A stretch of DNA of 64,000 nucleotides from NCBI RefSeq assembly GCF_035594125.1, contig NC_087151.1:20563253-20627252 (forward strand), read 5' to 3'. Below the pieces are notes generated by a model. That model had not been told where the DNA came from. It saw only the letters and a list, made by a program, of their open reading frames with translations, and searched no databases. Both the position numbers and the translations under genes were made by a program. Positions within the stretch are counted from its first letter, which is position 1. Each line of letters starts with the position of its first letter. Below are positions 38,732 through 52,019 of the stretch, in pieces. The DNA comes from Scylla paramamosain. Lineage: Eukaryota; Arthropoda; Malacostraca; Decapoda; Portunidae.

Positions 38732-39101
38732 TCAAGTCATAGGAAGGTGGAAATACAGAAACAGGCAAAGAGTTCCAGAGTTTACCAGAAAAGGAATGAA
38801 TGATTGAGAACACCGGTTAACTCTTGCATTGGAGAGGTGGACAGCAATAGGGGTGAGAGAAAGAAGAAAGTCTTGTGCAGCGAGGCCGCGGGAGGAGGGG
38901 AGGCATGCAGTTAGCAAGATCAGAAGAGCATTTAGCATGAAAATAGTGGTAGAAGATAGCTAGAGATGCAACATTGCGGCGGTGAGAGAAAGGCTGAAGA
39001 CAGTCATTTAGAGGAGAGGAGTTGATGAGACGAAACGCTGTTGATTCCACCCTGTCTAGAAGAGCAGTATAAGTGGAACCCCCCCAAGACATGTGAAGCA
39101 T
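38732..39101 (-). pseudogene. LINE C-terminal domain (R4)
   Basis: Two overlapping frames carry TALLDRVESTAFRLINSSP, SHRRNVASLAIFYHYFHA and the family's terminal LSNARVNR region. The frame change at about 38850 corresponds to one in L4. Confidence 0.8.
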
Positions 39102-39353
39102 ACTCCAAACATGGACGAATAAGAGTTAGCAGCTGGAGGGAGGGGGTGAGAAAAACTGGCAGAGACGTCTCAGAACACCACCTACCTTCATAGAAGCTGT
39201 TTTAGCTAGAGATGAAATATGAAGTTTCCAGTTCAGATTATAAGTAAAGGACAGACCGAGGATGTTCCGTGTAGAAGAGGGGGATAGTTGAGTGTCATTG
39301 AAGATGAAGGGATAGTTGTCAAGAAGGTTGTGTCGAGTTGATAGATGAAGGAA

Positions 39354-40280
39354 TTAAATTTTTGAGGCATTGAACAATACCAAGTTTGCTCTGCCCCAAT
39401 CAGAAAGTTTAGAAAGATCAGAAATCAAACATTCTGTGGCTTCCGTGCATGAAATGTTTATCTCCTGAAGGGTTGGACGTCTATGAAAAGACGTGGAAAA
39501 GTGCAGGGTGGTATCATCAGCGTAGGAGTGGATAAGACAAGAAGTTTGGTTTAAAAGATCATTAATGAATAATAAGAAGAGAGTGGCTGACAGGACAGAA
39601 CCCTGAGAAACACCACTGTTAATAGATTTAGGAGAAGAACAGTGACCGTCTACCACAGCAGCAATAGAACGGTCAGAAAGGAAACTTAAGATGAAGTTAC
39701 AGAGAGAAGGATAGAAGCCGTAGGAGGGTAGTTTGGAAATCAAAGCTTTGTGCCAGACTCTATCAAAAAGCTTTTGATATGTCCAAGGCAACAACAAAAG
39801 TTTCACCAAAATATCTAAAAGAGACTCAGTAAGGAAAGCCAGAAGATCACCAGTAGAGCGGCCTTGACGGAACCCATACTGGTGATTAGATGGAAGTTTG
39901 TGAAGTGATAGATGTTTAAGAATCTTTCTGTTGAGGATAGATATAAAATCTTTAGATAGGCAGGAAATTAAAGCAATAGGACGGTAGTTTGAGGGATTAG
40001 AACGGTCACCCTTTTTAGGAACAGGTTGAATGTAGGCAAACTTCCAGCAAGAAGGAAAGGTAGATTTTGACAGACAGAGCTGAAAGAGTTTGACTAGGCA
40101 AAGTGCAAGCACGGAGGCACAGTTTCGGAGAACAATAGGAGGGACCCCATCAGGTCCATAAGCCTTCCGAAGGTTTAGGCCAGCAAGGGCATGGAAAACA
40201 TCATTACGAAGAATTTTAATAGGTAGCATGAAGTAGTCAGAGTGTGGAGGAGAGGGAGGAACAAGCCCTGAATCGTTCAA
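39354..40280 (-). pseudogene. LINE reverse transcriptase domain (R4)
   Basis: 308 uninterrupted codons. In order: KAYGPDGVPPIVLRN, KKGDRSNPSNYRPIALIS, YGFRQGRSTGDLLAFLTES, the altered motif A (TYQKLFDRVW), SGVSQGSVLSATLF and an intact SYADDTTLHFS. The altered motif A results from two compensating frameshifts shared with L4 and removes the usual aspartate context, so activity is doubtful. The frame has no valid start of its own and would normally be part of a longer protein. Confidence 0.88.
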
Positions 40281-40807
40281 GGAAGAGTTTTTAGCAAAAG
40301 TTTGAGCGAAGAGTTCAGCTTTAGAAATAGATGTGATAGCAGTGGTGCCATCTAGTTGAAATAAAGGAGGGAAAGAAGAAGCAAAGTTATTGGAGATATT
40401 TTTGGCTAGATGCCAGAAGTTACGAGAGAAGTTAGATCTTGTGATGGAAGGCTTAAGTACCTTTTGTGGGCAACCTCTCTACCATGTATAGCACGAAAAC
40501 AAGCTGTGTTAAACCAAGGTTTGGAAGGTTTAGGTCGAGAAAAGGAGTGAGGTACGTACGCCTCCATGCCAGACACTATCACCCTTGTTATGTGCTCAGC
40601 ACACAAAGACGGGTCTCTGACATGGAAGCAGTAGTCATTCCAAGGAAAGTCAGAAAAATACCTCCTCAGGTCCCCCCAACTAGCAGAGGCAAAACGCTAG
40701 AGGCACCTTCGCTTAGGGGGATCCTGAGGAGGGATTGGAGCGAGAGGACAAGATACAGATATGAGACTGTGATCGGAGGAGCCCAACGGAGAAGAAAGGG
40801 TGACAGC

Positions 40808-41530
40808 CTAAGCAGAAGGATTAGAGGTCAGGAAAAGGTCAAGAATGTTGGGCGTATCTCCAAAACGGTCAGGAATACGAGTAGGGTGTTGCACCAATTG
40901 CTCTAGGTCATGGAGTATAGCAAAGTTGAAGTCTAGTTCACCAGGATGGTCAGTGAAGGGAGAGGAAAGCCAAAGCTGGTGGTGAACATTGAAGTCTCCA
41001 AGAATGGAGATCTCTGCAAAAGGGAAGAGAGTCAGAATGTGCTCCACTTTGGAAGTTAAATAGTCAAAGAATTTTTTATAGTTAGAGAAGTTAGGTGAGA
41101 GGTATACAGCACAGATAAATTTAGTTTGAGAGTGACTCTGTAGTCGTAGCCAGATGGTGGAAAACTCGTAAGATTCAAGTGTGTGGGCACAAGAGTAGGT
41201 TAATTCACTGCGCACATAAACACCGCATCCAGCTTTGGATCGAAAATGAGGATAGAGAAAGTAGGAGGGAATAGAAAAGGGGCTACTGTCAGTTGCCTCA
41301 GACACCTGAGTTTCAGTGAGGAAAAGAAGATGAGGTTTAGAAGAGGAGAGGTGGTGTTCTACAGACTGAAAATTAGATCTTAGACCGCGAATGTTGCAGA
41401 AGTTAATGAAGAAAAAGTTGAGGGGGGTGTCAAGACACTTAGGGTCGTCGACAGAAAGGCAGTTGGACCTGGGGACATTTATGGTCCTCTCCCCTGATGA
41501 GGACTCCGAGGCAGGTGTAGGAGTCGCCAT
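40808..41530 (-). pseudogene. LINE APE-type endonuclease domain (R4)
   Basis: 240 codons from the ATG at 41530. Motifs [18 protein letters not shown] and ILGDFNVHH are present. The frame stops at a TAG soon after LFLTSNPSA, before the SDH motif, which lies in another frame. Differences from L4 include GERTINV for GEGTINV and RSKAGCGVY for RSKVGCCVY. Confidence 0.88.
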
Positions 41531-41775
41531 GATGATTTTAATATTTTTGAGTGAAGGGTGTGTGTGTTATTAGGTGCTTGTAGTTTTGTGTGGAGGAAGA
41601 GAGTTGTCTTTAGAGGGTAGGCTGTGACTGCCCCCTTGTGTTGTGAGACACAAAGGGAAACGTTCAGTGAGGTCACTGCTGGGTTTAATGATAAGTTCAC
41701 AGCACCCCCTGAACTGTGCTTTAGACCTCACTGGGAGTAATTATCGTTTCGGGAGGTGTCTACTGCCTCCTCCTT

Positions 41776-44700
41776 GTTTTTGGTAATGTTTTTCTGTTTC
41801 TCCTTAAAGGGTGTTTTGCATGCGTTTCAGCTTTTTTGCTATGTAAGTAGCTAAAAAACAAAAAAAACACTAAAAAGAAAACTTTTTGGTAAAGTTGTTT
41901 TGTTTTCTCATATAAGATGTTTCCATGCTTTTTGGGGTTATGGTGACTACCACGTACTCATAAATATTTAAAAGACATTTTTTTTTTTTAAAGTCGTTTC
42001 CTTTCCCCATATAGTGTGCTTTCCGTATATGCTAGCGGTTTGTTACCTAATAATCTGAAATACACTCAAAACACGCATTTTTCGTAATTTTGTTCTCTTT
42101 CTCCATATTGAGTTCTATTCATGCTGTTTCAAGTTTTAATACCATGAAGATGAAAAACACTCATAACAAACGTTTCTCATAGTATCCTTTTGTTTCCCTA
42201 TGTAAGGTACTTTCCATGCATTTTTGCGTTTTTTGTCCATAACAAGGTTAAAAACACTCAAATAAATTGTTTTTGTTAATGTTATTGTGTTTTTTGAATA
42301 AAATATTTTTTGCATTTTGGGCAAATGCAAAAAGTAAAAAATTTCTAAATAAAAATGGAAAAAGATTTTGGATATTTACTTATAAAAATGTATTTTGCAT
42401 TTTTCTAAGTAAAAAGTAAAAAAAAAAACACTCAAAATACTTGTTTTTTGTAGTGTTATTTTCATTCATAGAATTTTTTTTTTACATGGGCTTTAACGTT
42501 TTGACTTGTAAATAGATCATAAACTATGAAAAGAAACGTGTTTCGTAATGTTTTGTTTTCCAATATTAGGTTCTTCCCATGCTTTTTTTTTATTTATTTA
42601 TTTTTTTTTTTTAGCGTTATAGTGACTAGCACGTTCATAAATACGCAAAAGGCAGGTTTTATAAATCTCGTTTCTTTTTCTCATAAAGGGTGTTTTGCAT
42701 GGGTTTTGGCGTTTTGGTACATAAAAATGTGAGTTAAAGTCAAAATACGTGTTTTTGGTAATGTTATATTTCTCCATATAGAATGATATTCATGCGTTTT
42801 CGAGTTATGCTACCTAAAAAGCTCAAAAACATTTATATGACACGGTTTTTGTAAGGTCCTTTCCTTTCCCCATATAGTGTACTTCCATATATTTTGGCAT
42901 TTATGTACGTAACAAGCTCAAAACACTTAAAAATACCCGTTTTTGGTAATGCTGTTGAGACGTCTCTGATACGTTTCTGGAAATACACTTGGTAAATTCA
43001 TATTTTGTAATATTGTTCTTTTCACCAGAGTGCTATTCATGCGTTTTTCGAATTTTGGTACCTAAGAAACTCAAAAACTCTCATAATACATGTTTCTCAT
43101 AATGTCTTTTCGTTTCCCCATATAGGGTACTTTCCCTGCAATTCTAAATTTTTCAACGTAACAACCTTAAAAATCTAAAAATACTTGTTTATTTTGGTAA
43201 TGTAATTCTCCTTAGCCATACCTTTCAGCGTTCTGGTATGTAAGAAGTTAAAAAAAAATTGTCCGAAGAAACACTTAATGTTTTGTTTTTGTGTTTTCCA
43301 TGATTTTTAGCGTTTTTTGGTACCTAACACTAAAAAAAAAAAAAAAAAAACACTGAAAAGACACGTTTCTGGTAATGTCTCTTGGTTTCTCCATATAGGG
43401 GGCATTTAATGCTTTTTGCGTTTTGGTATCTATCAATGTGAAAAAAAAAAACATGTTTTTGGAAATGTCCTTTTTCTCCAAAATAGAGTGCTAATCGTGC
43501 GTTTTAACATTTTTGTATCTAAGAAGCTTAAAACTCTCATAATAAAAGTTTCTTGTATTGTCTTTTCGTTATTCCGTTTAGTGTATTTCACATGCATTTT
43601 GGCATTTTTACGTAATAAGCTAAAAAAACCCTTAAAATACACTTTTTTAGTAAAGTTATTGTGTTTCCCCCATAAAGGGTGTTTTGCATGAGTATTAGCT
43701 CAGTATGCACCTCAAAAACACTCAAAAGACACGTTTTCGGTAATGTTGTTTTCCTTTCCCTTATAAGGTGTTTTCTATGCTTTTTAGCGTTTTAGTGCCT
43801 AGCACGCTCATAACCACTCAAAAGACACGTTTCTGGAGATCTTGTGTCCTTTCCCCATATAAGGTGCTATTTATGCATTTTCGCATTTTGGTATCTATCA
43901 ATGTTAAAAACACTTAAAAATGCACGTTTTTGGTAATAGTTTTGTTTCTACATATGGGATGCTATTCATCCGTTTTAACGCTTTGATACCTAAAATATAG
44001 AGTGCTTTTCATGCGTTTTAGTGTTTAGATATCTAAGAAAAAAAATTATAATACATGTTTCTTGTAATGTCATTTCGTTTCCTTATACACGATACTTTGG
44101 ACGCATTTTGGCATTTTTCTACGTAACAAGCTCAAAAACTCAGATTACCAATATTTTTGTAAATAAATTTTTCCTTATAAAGGGTGCCTTACAAAGTCTT
44201 AGCGTTTTGGCTCAAAAACTACTGACTTTTTTGGTAATGTTGGTTTGTTTTCCCATATAGTTTGCTTTCCATACTTTTTTAGAGTTATGGTTCGTAGCAC
44301 GCTCATAAATACTCAAAAGACATGTTTTTTTTCCAAATCTCGTTGCCTTTCCCCATATAGTGCGTTTTGCGTGCATTTTGGCGTTTTCGTACCTAAGAAT
44401 GAGAAACACGCTCAAAATAGACGTTTTTGGTAATGTTCTCTTTCTCCTTATAGAGTGCTATTCATGCATTTTAGCGTTTCTGGTGCCTAAGAAGCTCAAA
44501 ACACTCAAAATACACGGTTCTCGTAATGTCCTTTCTTTTATATTTTGGTGTTTTTGTACATAAGTAGTTAAAAAAGCACAAAATACTTGTTTTTAGTTAG
44601 GTTGTTTTCTGATTCCATATATGGTGCTTTCCATGTTGTTTAGCGTCTTGGTGCCTAATATCCAGGAAAACACTCAACAGATACGTTTCTTGTAATGTCT

Positions 44701-44865
44701 TTTCTTTTCTCCATAGAAGGGGATGCATTTCTACATATATTTCTGCATACATTTCTGCGTTTTGGTACCTAACAATGTAAAAAAGAATAAAAATACACGT
44801 TTTTCGTAATGTTTTTTCCTTTTCTCCATATAGAGGGCTATTAACAGTTTTCGTGTTTTCTTACC

Positions 44866-44924
<59 letters not shown>

Positions 44925-47030
44925 TAATAATAATTATAATAACAATAATAATGCATAATTCTGATAATGTCTTTTCATTGCCCTATATGCAGTAGTTTGC
45001 ATGCTTTTTGGTATTTTTCTACGTAACAAGCTGAAAAACACTCAAAAAACACGATTTTGGTAAATTTATTCTATTATTGCACATAAGAGGTGTTTTCATG
45101 CGTTTCCTACGAAAGTAGCTAAAAAAAAAAATGAATAGAATCGTTTTTGGTAATGATATTTTGCTTTCCTATATAGGGTGTTTTCCATGTTTTTATCATT
45201 TTGGTGCCTAGCACGCTCATAAACAATCAAAAGACACGTTTGTGGAAATTTCTTTTCCTTTTCTTATATAAAGTGCTTTACATGCATTTTGGCGTTTTAA
45301 TACCTAACAATGTAAAATGCCCTCAAAATACACTTTTTTGTAGCGTTGTTCTTTTTTCTCCGTATAAACTCCTACTCATGCGTTTCCCCATGTAGAGTAT
45401 TTTGCATGCATTATGGGTTTTTCTACGTAACAAGCTAAAAAAACACACAAGGTATTGATTTTTGGTAATGTTATTCTGTTTCGCCATAAAAGGTTCTTTT
45501 CCATCCGTTTTAGCGTTCTGGTACGTAAGTACCTCAAAAGACTGAAAAAAGTCGTTATTTGTAATGTTGTTTTCTTTTCCCATAGAGATTCCTTTCCATG
45601 CTTTTTAGCGATATGGTGCTTAACACACTTGTCAAAGATATATTTTTTTGAAATCTCGTTTCCTTTCTCCAGTTAATGTGCCTTGTATGCATTTTGGTTG
45701 TTTGATACCTAAAGATGTGATATACATTTAAAATAGACGTTTTTGTTGATGTTCTGTTTCTCCATATAGAGTATCATGTGCTCTTGAGTTTTGGTATCTT
45801 AAAAAAAAAAACACTAATAATAAACGGTTCTCATAATGTCCTTTCGTTTCCCCATATAGGATATTTTCTACACATTTTTCGCGTTTTTTGTACGTAACAT
45901 GTGGAAAAACACTCAAAATACTTTTTTTTTTTTTGGTAACGTTATTGTGTTTTCCCATAAGGGATGTTTTCTCTGCGTTTTATCGTTTTGGTACATAAAT
46001 AGTTCAAAACACTCAAAAGACATGATTTAGTAATCTTGTTTTCTTTTTCCATATAAAGTGTTTTCCATTTTTTTTTTTTAGCGTTTTGCTGCCTAACACG
46101 CTCATGAACACTCGAAAGGCACTTTTCTGGAAATGTTGTGTTTTTTCGCCATATAGACTGCTTTGCATGCATTTTGGCGTTTTGTGAAATACACTAAAAT
46201 AAAAGTTTTAGTAATGTTCAATTTCTCCATTTAGAGTGCTATTCATGTTTTATCACGTTTTGTTACATAAGAAGGTAAAAAACATTCATAATAAACGTTT
46301 CTCATAATATTCTTTCGTTTCCTCATATAGTGTACTTTCCATGTATTTTGGCGTTTTTGTACGTGACAAGCTCAAAACACTCAAATTTTTTTTATTTTGG
46401 TAATATTATTCTGTTTCTTCTTACAGGGTGTTTTGCATGCGTTTTAGCGTTTTGGTACGTAAGAAGCCGAAAAAGATAAAATTTTGGTAAAGTTCTTTTC
46501 TATTCCCATATTGGGTGCTTTCCATACTTTTTCTTTCTTCTTAGAGTTTTGGAGCTTAACATGCACAAAAATACTCAAAATATGTTTCTGGTAATGTCAT
46601 TTAATTTCTTAATATAATTGACTTTGCAAGCATTTTTGCGTTTTTTGGTACCTAAAAAAGAAAAACACTTGAAATTCAAGTTTTTGGTTATGTTCTTTTT
46701 CTCGATATAGGGTGTTACTGATGCGATTTCGCGTTTTGGTACCTAAGAAGCTCAAAACTCTCATATCTGAAATGTCTCTTATCTGAATGTCTTTTGTTTC
46801 TCCATAAAGGGTTATTTGAGTTTTAGCGTTTTGATACTTAAATAGTTCAAAAACACACACACACACAAAAGTTTTTTTTCAATTGTGTTTCGTTTCTCCA
46901 TATAGAGTGCTATTAACGCCTTTTCGCCTTTTTGTACCTAAGAAGTAAAAAAAAAAAAAAAAGCGCATAATTCGCTTCTCTTAATGTCTTTTACTTTCCC
47001 ATATAGGGTACTTCCTATGGATTTTGGCCT
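41776..47030 (+). repeat. Satellite array, plus orientation, five-monomer higher order
   Basis: Mirror of 23758-29053. The atgtgaaa-type monomer or its equivalent recurs near 43434, 43900, 44390, 44770, 45310, 45715 and 46180, with spacings of 380-540 bp around about 480 bp. No gene is present. Confidence 0.88.
44866..44953. repeat. (TAA)n microsatellite
   Basis: AAT/TAA units with a few interruptions at the right end. Mirror of the ATT tract at 25892-25967. Confidence 0.95.
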
Positions 47031-48476
47031 TGTACTTGGGGAAACAGAAACAACATTTTTCAAAAATGAGTGCTTTAAGTATTTTCAGTTTGTTAGGTAC
47101 AACAACAAAAAAAAAAAAATTCAAAAGCATGAGTTTTAATTGTTTTTCAGCTTGTTAGGTACGAAATTGCCAAATACATGTAAATTAGCATATATAATGA
47201 AACGATATTATCACAAACGTGTATATGTTTTTTTTTCTTTTTTTTTTTTATGTTCTAAGGTATCAAAAAAGTTATGTTCCGGAGGAACATAACTTTATCA
47301 AAAACGTGTGTACTTAGTGTTTTTAAGTTCATTAGGTGCAAAAACGCCTAAACATATGCAATGTAGCACATATGAGGAAACTAAACGATATTACCACAAA
47401 CGTATCTTATGAGTGTTTTTTAAGATTCTTCGGTGCTGAAACGCTAAAACTTATGAATATTCCTCTATATTGGGGGAACAAAAACAGCATCATTACAAAA
47501 ATGTGTATTATGAGTGTGATTCACCATGTTACGTACCAAAACGCCAAAATGCAGAGAAAGAACCCTTTCTGGAGAAAAAAAAAAAAAAAATCAGCATATA
47601 ATATTTAAAAAAACGTGTGTTTTAAGTGTTTTTGTTAGATATGAAAATGCTAAAACCTATGCAAAGGTTCCAGTATAGGGAAACGAAACGAAATAATCAC
47701 AAACAAAAGCTATCAGGACGCTAAAACTAAAAATTGTACTCTATATTCAGAAACAGAACAACATTAAGATAAGCGTTATGAATTATGAATCTTATTCACT
47801 ATGATAGGTGCGAAAACTTCAAAATGCTTACCTGTATGCATATATACCTATATACCTATATTAAGAAACACATCTATATTACCAAAAACCTGCATTATGA
47901 CTGTTTTTTTTATTTAGTTAGATATCTTAAGATATCTTAAGATATCTTATTAGAAAATAAAACAACTGCCAAAAACATGTTTTTTTTTCAGGTTTTGCGT
48001 ATCAAAACGCTAAAATTCATGAAAAACATCCCTTAAGGAGAAACAGAACAATCTCACAAATAAAGTGTTTTTTTGAGTGATTTTTTTTTTTTTTTTTGAG
48101 CTTCTTACGTACCAAAATTCTAAAATGCATGCAAAACTCTCTGTCTGGAGGAACATAACAACATTACCAATAATGTGTGTTTTAAGTGTTTTTTTTTTCA
48201 GTTTATTATATACCAAAACGCCTAGACATTTACAAATTGGACATTATGGGGAAACTAAGCGATATTTCCACACACGTGTCTTATGAGAGTTTTTTACGGT
48301 TTTTAGGTGATGAGACGCTAACACAAATAAATATTAATCTATATTGAGAAAGAAAACGTTATTACTAAAAGTGTGTGTTATGAGGCTCATTCACCATATT
48401 AAGTACAAAAACGCCAAAAATGTATACAAAGAACTTTTCTGGAGAAACAGAACATTTCCAAAAAAGTAAGTTTCTT
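47031..48476 (-). repeat. Locally inverted satellite block in the right arm
   Basis: Minus-oriented satellite inside an otherwise plus-oriented arm. It mirrors 21379-23757 without the 0.9 kb insertion. It contains the ttaagatatc tandem near 47924-47948 in single context and the aaagttatgttcc hairpin near 47268-47296. Confidence 0.85.
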
Positions 48477-50450
48477 TTTATGCATTTCATCGTTTTTGTA
48501 CCTAACGTACAATAATAAGACTCATAATACACCTTTTTTTTTCATAAAGTTGTTTTGTTTGTCAGTATAGAGTATTATTCACGTGTTTTAGAGTTCTGAT
48601 ACTAACAAAATCGAAAACAGTCATAATACACGGTTGTGATTATATCTTTTGGTATCCCTATATTGGCTACTTTGCATGTTTTTTGGCCTTTTAGTACTTA
48701 TAAACTTGAAAAAAAATAAAATAAAACAAACGTTTTTTCTTTCTCCAAAAATTTAAGATTTTGTACCTAATATGGTGTATCACTTTCATAATACACATTT
48801 CTATTAATGATATTCTGTTACTCAACTTTGAGTATTATTCATATGTTGTAGTGTTTTAACACCTAAGAACCTCAAAAACACTCATAAGACACGTCTTTGA
48901 CAATATCATTTAGTTTCCCATTATTGGCTAATTTTCATGTGTTTTGGCGTACCTAATAAACTCAAAAGCACACCTTTTTGGTAATGTTTTTCTGTTCCTC
49001 AAGAATGGGTGTTTTGGATGCATATTAGAGTTTTGGTACCTAAAAAGCTCATAAACACTGGAAAAACACAATTTTGATAACATTGTTTGATTGTCCATTT
49101 TAGGGTGTTTTCAAAGCTTTTTAGCGTTTAGGTGCCTAATATGTTTAGAAACAGGCAAATAACATGTTTCTGGAAATATTGTTACGTTATCCCATATAGG
49201 ATGCTTTGCATGCATTTGGGGCTTTAATAACTAACTAGCTCAAAACACTCAAAATATACTTTTTGATAAAGTTGTTCTGTTTCTCCAAAAAGGGTGTTTA
49301 GCATGCGTTTTAGAGTTTTGGTTTGTAAGAATCCGAAAACACTTAAAAGAACGTTTTTGTTAAAGTTGTTTTCTTTTCCAATATATTGTACTTTTCACGC
49401 ACTTTGGTGTTTTGGTATCTAACAATATAAAAAAAAACATTGATCATACAGTTTTTTGGTAATGTAGTTCTGTTTTCTTTTTTTTTTTTGTTTGCAAGCA
49501 TTTTGACGTTTTGGTACCTAACATGGTGAAAAATACTGTTCTGTTTCTTAATATAGAGTACTATTCACGTGTTTTAGCTTTCTGATACATTAGAACATCA
49601 AAAACACATGTAACACATGTTTGTGATTATAGAATTCATTTTTCCCATATTGATATTTTGCAAGTGTTTTGGTGTTTTGGTACTTAACAAACTGAAAAAC
49701 ACTTAAAACACACATTTTTGGAAATACTTTTTTCTTTTTTTTCAGAAATGGTTTTTGTATGCATTTTAGCGATTTAGAACCTAACATGATGAATAACATT
49801 CAAAATATAAGTTTTTAATAATGATGTTCTCTTCCTCAATTTTGATTAATATTCATATACTTTATCGTTTCAACATCTAAGAGGCTTTAAAAACACACAT
49901 ATGACACGTTTGAGATAATTTGCATGTGTTTTGTTACCTAATAAACTAAAAAAAAACACCCAAAACACATGTTTTTAGTAATGCTGTTCTGTTCCTCCAG
50001 ACAAGGTGTTTTGTATGTATTTTTAAAGATTTCTTATGTAAGAAGCTAAAAAAAATCAAAAGACACAATTTGTTAAAGTTGTTTAGTTTTCTAAATAGAG
50101 TTTTTTCCATACTTTTTAACATTTTGGTGCCTAATTTGCTAAACAAATAAAATAAAATAAACAAGCAAATGACACGTTTCTCGTAATGTCGTTTCATTAC
50201 CCTTAAACGATGCTTTGCAACCATTTTGGAGATTTCATACCTAACAAGCTCAAAAACTCTCAAAAATGCACTCATTTGCATGAGTTTTACCGTTTTGGTA
50301 TATAAGTAGCTGAAAACACTCAAAAGCCACGTTTTTGATAATGCATTCTTTTCCAATATAGCGTGCTTTGCATGAATTTTGGCGGTTTGGTACCTAACAA
50401 GTTCAAGACATTCATGATACAGGTTTTTGGTAATGTAGTTAGGTTTCATA
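48477..50450 (+). repeat. Satellite array, plus orientation, long higher-order type
   Basis: Monomer types with caaatgacacgtttctgg (near 49150 and 50160) and with gattatatc (near 48630 and 49620) each recur after about 1.0 kb. This is a longer higher-order unit than near the centre. Confidence 0.85.
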
Positions 50451-50525
50451 CTAATCTAATTTTCAATCTGTAAAACACCAGCTTTTCTCTTTTAAACCTC
50501 ATCTTCTTTTCCTCACTGAACTCAG

Positions 50526-51145
50526 GTGTCTGAGGCAACTGACAGTAGCCCCTTTTCTGTTCCCTCCTACTTTCCCTATCCTCATTTTCAATCCAAAGCT
50601 GGATGTTGCGTGTATGTGCGCAACGGCTCTCGTACCCACGCTCTTGAATCCTCCGAGTTTTCCACTATCTGGCTACGACTACAGAGTCACTCTCAAACTA
50701 AATTTATCTGTGCTGTATACCTCTCACCTAACTCCTCTGACAATAAGAAATTCTTTGACTAAACTTCCAAAGTGAGCACATTCTGACTCTCTTCCCTTTT
50801 GCAGCGATCTTCATTCTTGGAGACCTCAATGTTCACCACCAGCTTGGGCTTTCCTCTCCCTTCACTGACCATCCTGGTGAACTAGCCCTCAACTTTGCTA
50901 TCCTCCCCGACCTAGAGCAATTGGTGCAACACCCTACTCGTATTCCTGACCGTTTTGGAGATACGCCTAACATTCTTGACCTTTTCCTGACCTCTTATCT
51001 TATGGTGTCACCCTTTCTTCTCCATTGGACTCCTCCGATTACAATCTCATATCTGTATTTTGTCCTCTCGCTCCAATCCCTTCTCAGGATCCACCTAAGC
51101 GAAGATGCCTCTGTCGTTTTGCCTCTGATAGTTGGGGGGACGTGA
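50526..51145 (+). pseudogene. LINE endonuclease remnant (R3)
   Basis: Frames 50526-50762 and 50921-51145 carry SSPFSVPSYFPYPHFQSKAG, then [21 protein letters not shown] local deletion and frameshift after LFLTS destroys the SDH region reading frame. The intervening stretch with the GDxNVHH block is in another frame. Confidence 0.83.
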
Positions 51146-51644
51146 CTATTTAGCTGATTTTCCTTGGAATGACTACTGTTTCCGTGTCAGAAACCCGTCT
51201 TTGTGTGCCGAGCGCATAACAGAGATGATAGTGTCTGGCATAGAGGCGTACATTCTTCCCTCTTTTTCTCGACCTAAACCTTGCAAACCTTGGTTTAACA
51301 CAGCTTGTTCTCGTGTTATATATATGCTATATATGATATAGAGGTGGCCCACCAAAGGTACTTAAGCCTTCCATCACCAGAATCTCATGCACTTTATATT
51401 TCTTCCCGGAACCATGCAAAGTCTGTTCTCCAACTAGCCAAAAACTCCTTCATTAACAGAGAATGTCAAAATTTTTTTTTTAAGATCCAACTCCCCTTGT
51501 GACTTCTTGCACCTAGCCAAAAATATCTCCAATAACTTTGCTTCTTCTTCTTTCCCTCCTTTATTTCAACCAGATGGCACCACTGCTATCACATCTATCA
51601 CTAAAGCTGAAGTCTTTGCTTAAACCTTTGCTAAAAACTCTACC

Positions 51645-52019
51645 TTGGACGATTCAAGGCTTGTTCCTCCCTCTCCTCCACCCTCTGACTACTTCATGCT
51701 ACCTATTAAAATTCTTCGCAATGATGCTTTCCATGCTGGCCTAAATGCTCTGAAGGCTTATGGACCATATGGGGTCCCTCCTATTGTTTTCCGAAACTGT
51801 GCCTCCGTGCTTGCACCTTGCTTATTCGAACTCTTTCAGCTCGGTCTATCAACATCTACCTTTCCTTCTTGCTGGAAGTTTCCCTACATTCAACCTGTTC
51901 CTAAAAAGGGTGACCGTTCTAATCCCTCAGACTACCGTCGTGCCTATCTAAAGATTTTGAATCTATCCTCAACAGGAAGAAACTTTTGCTGTTGCCTTGG
52001 ATATATCAAAAGCTTTTGA
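51645..52019 (+). pseudogene. LINE RT N-terminal fragment (R3)
   Basis: Mirror of 17785-18159. It carries KAYGPYGVPPIVFRN (aspartate of GPDG lost) and PVPKKGDRSNPSDYR, then runs into the shared internal deletion. Confidence 0.83.

Larger units (their letters stand above)
38622..41775 (-). mobile_element. Near full-length Jockey-like LINE copy R4
   Basis: Mirror copy of 29054-32191 on the minus strand. The 5' leader and ATG at 41530 are present. The 3' UTR (the ccttggccagtatccctcc part) is deleted here, replaced by A/T-rich sequence at 38598-38640. The RT frame is the best preserved in the window. Confidence 0.93.
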
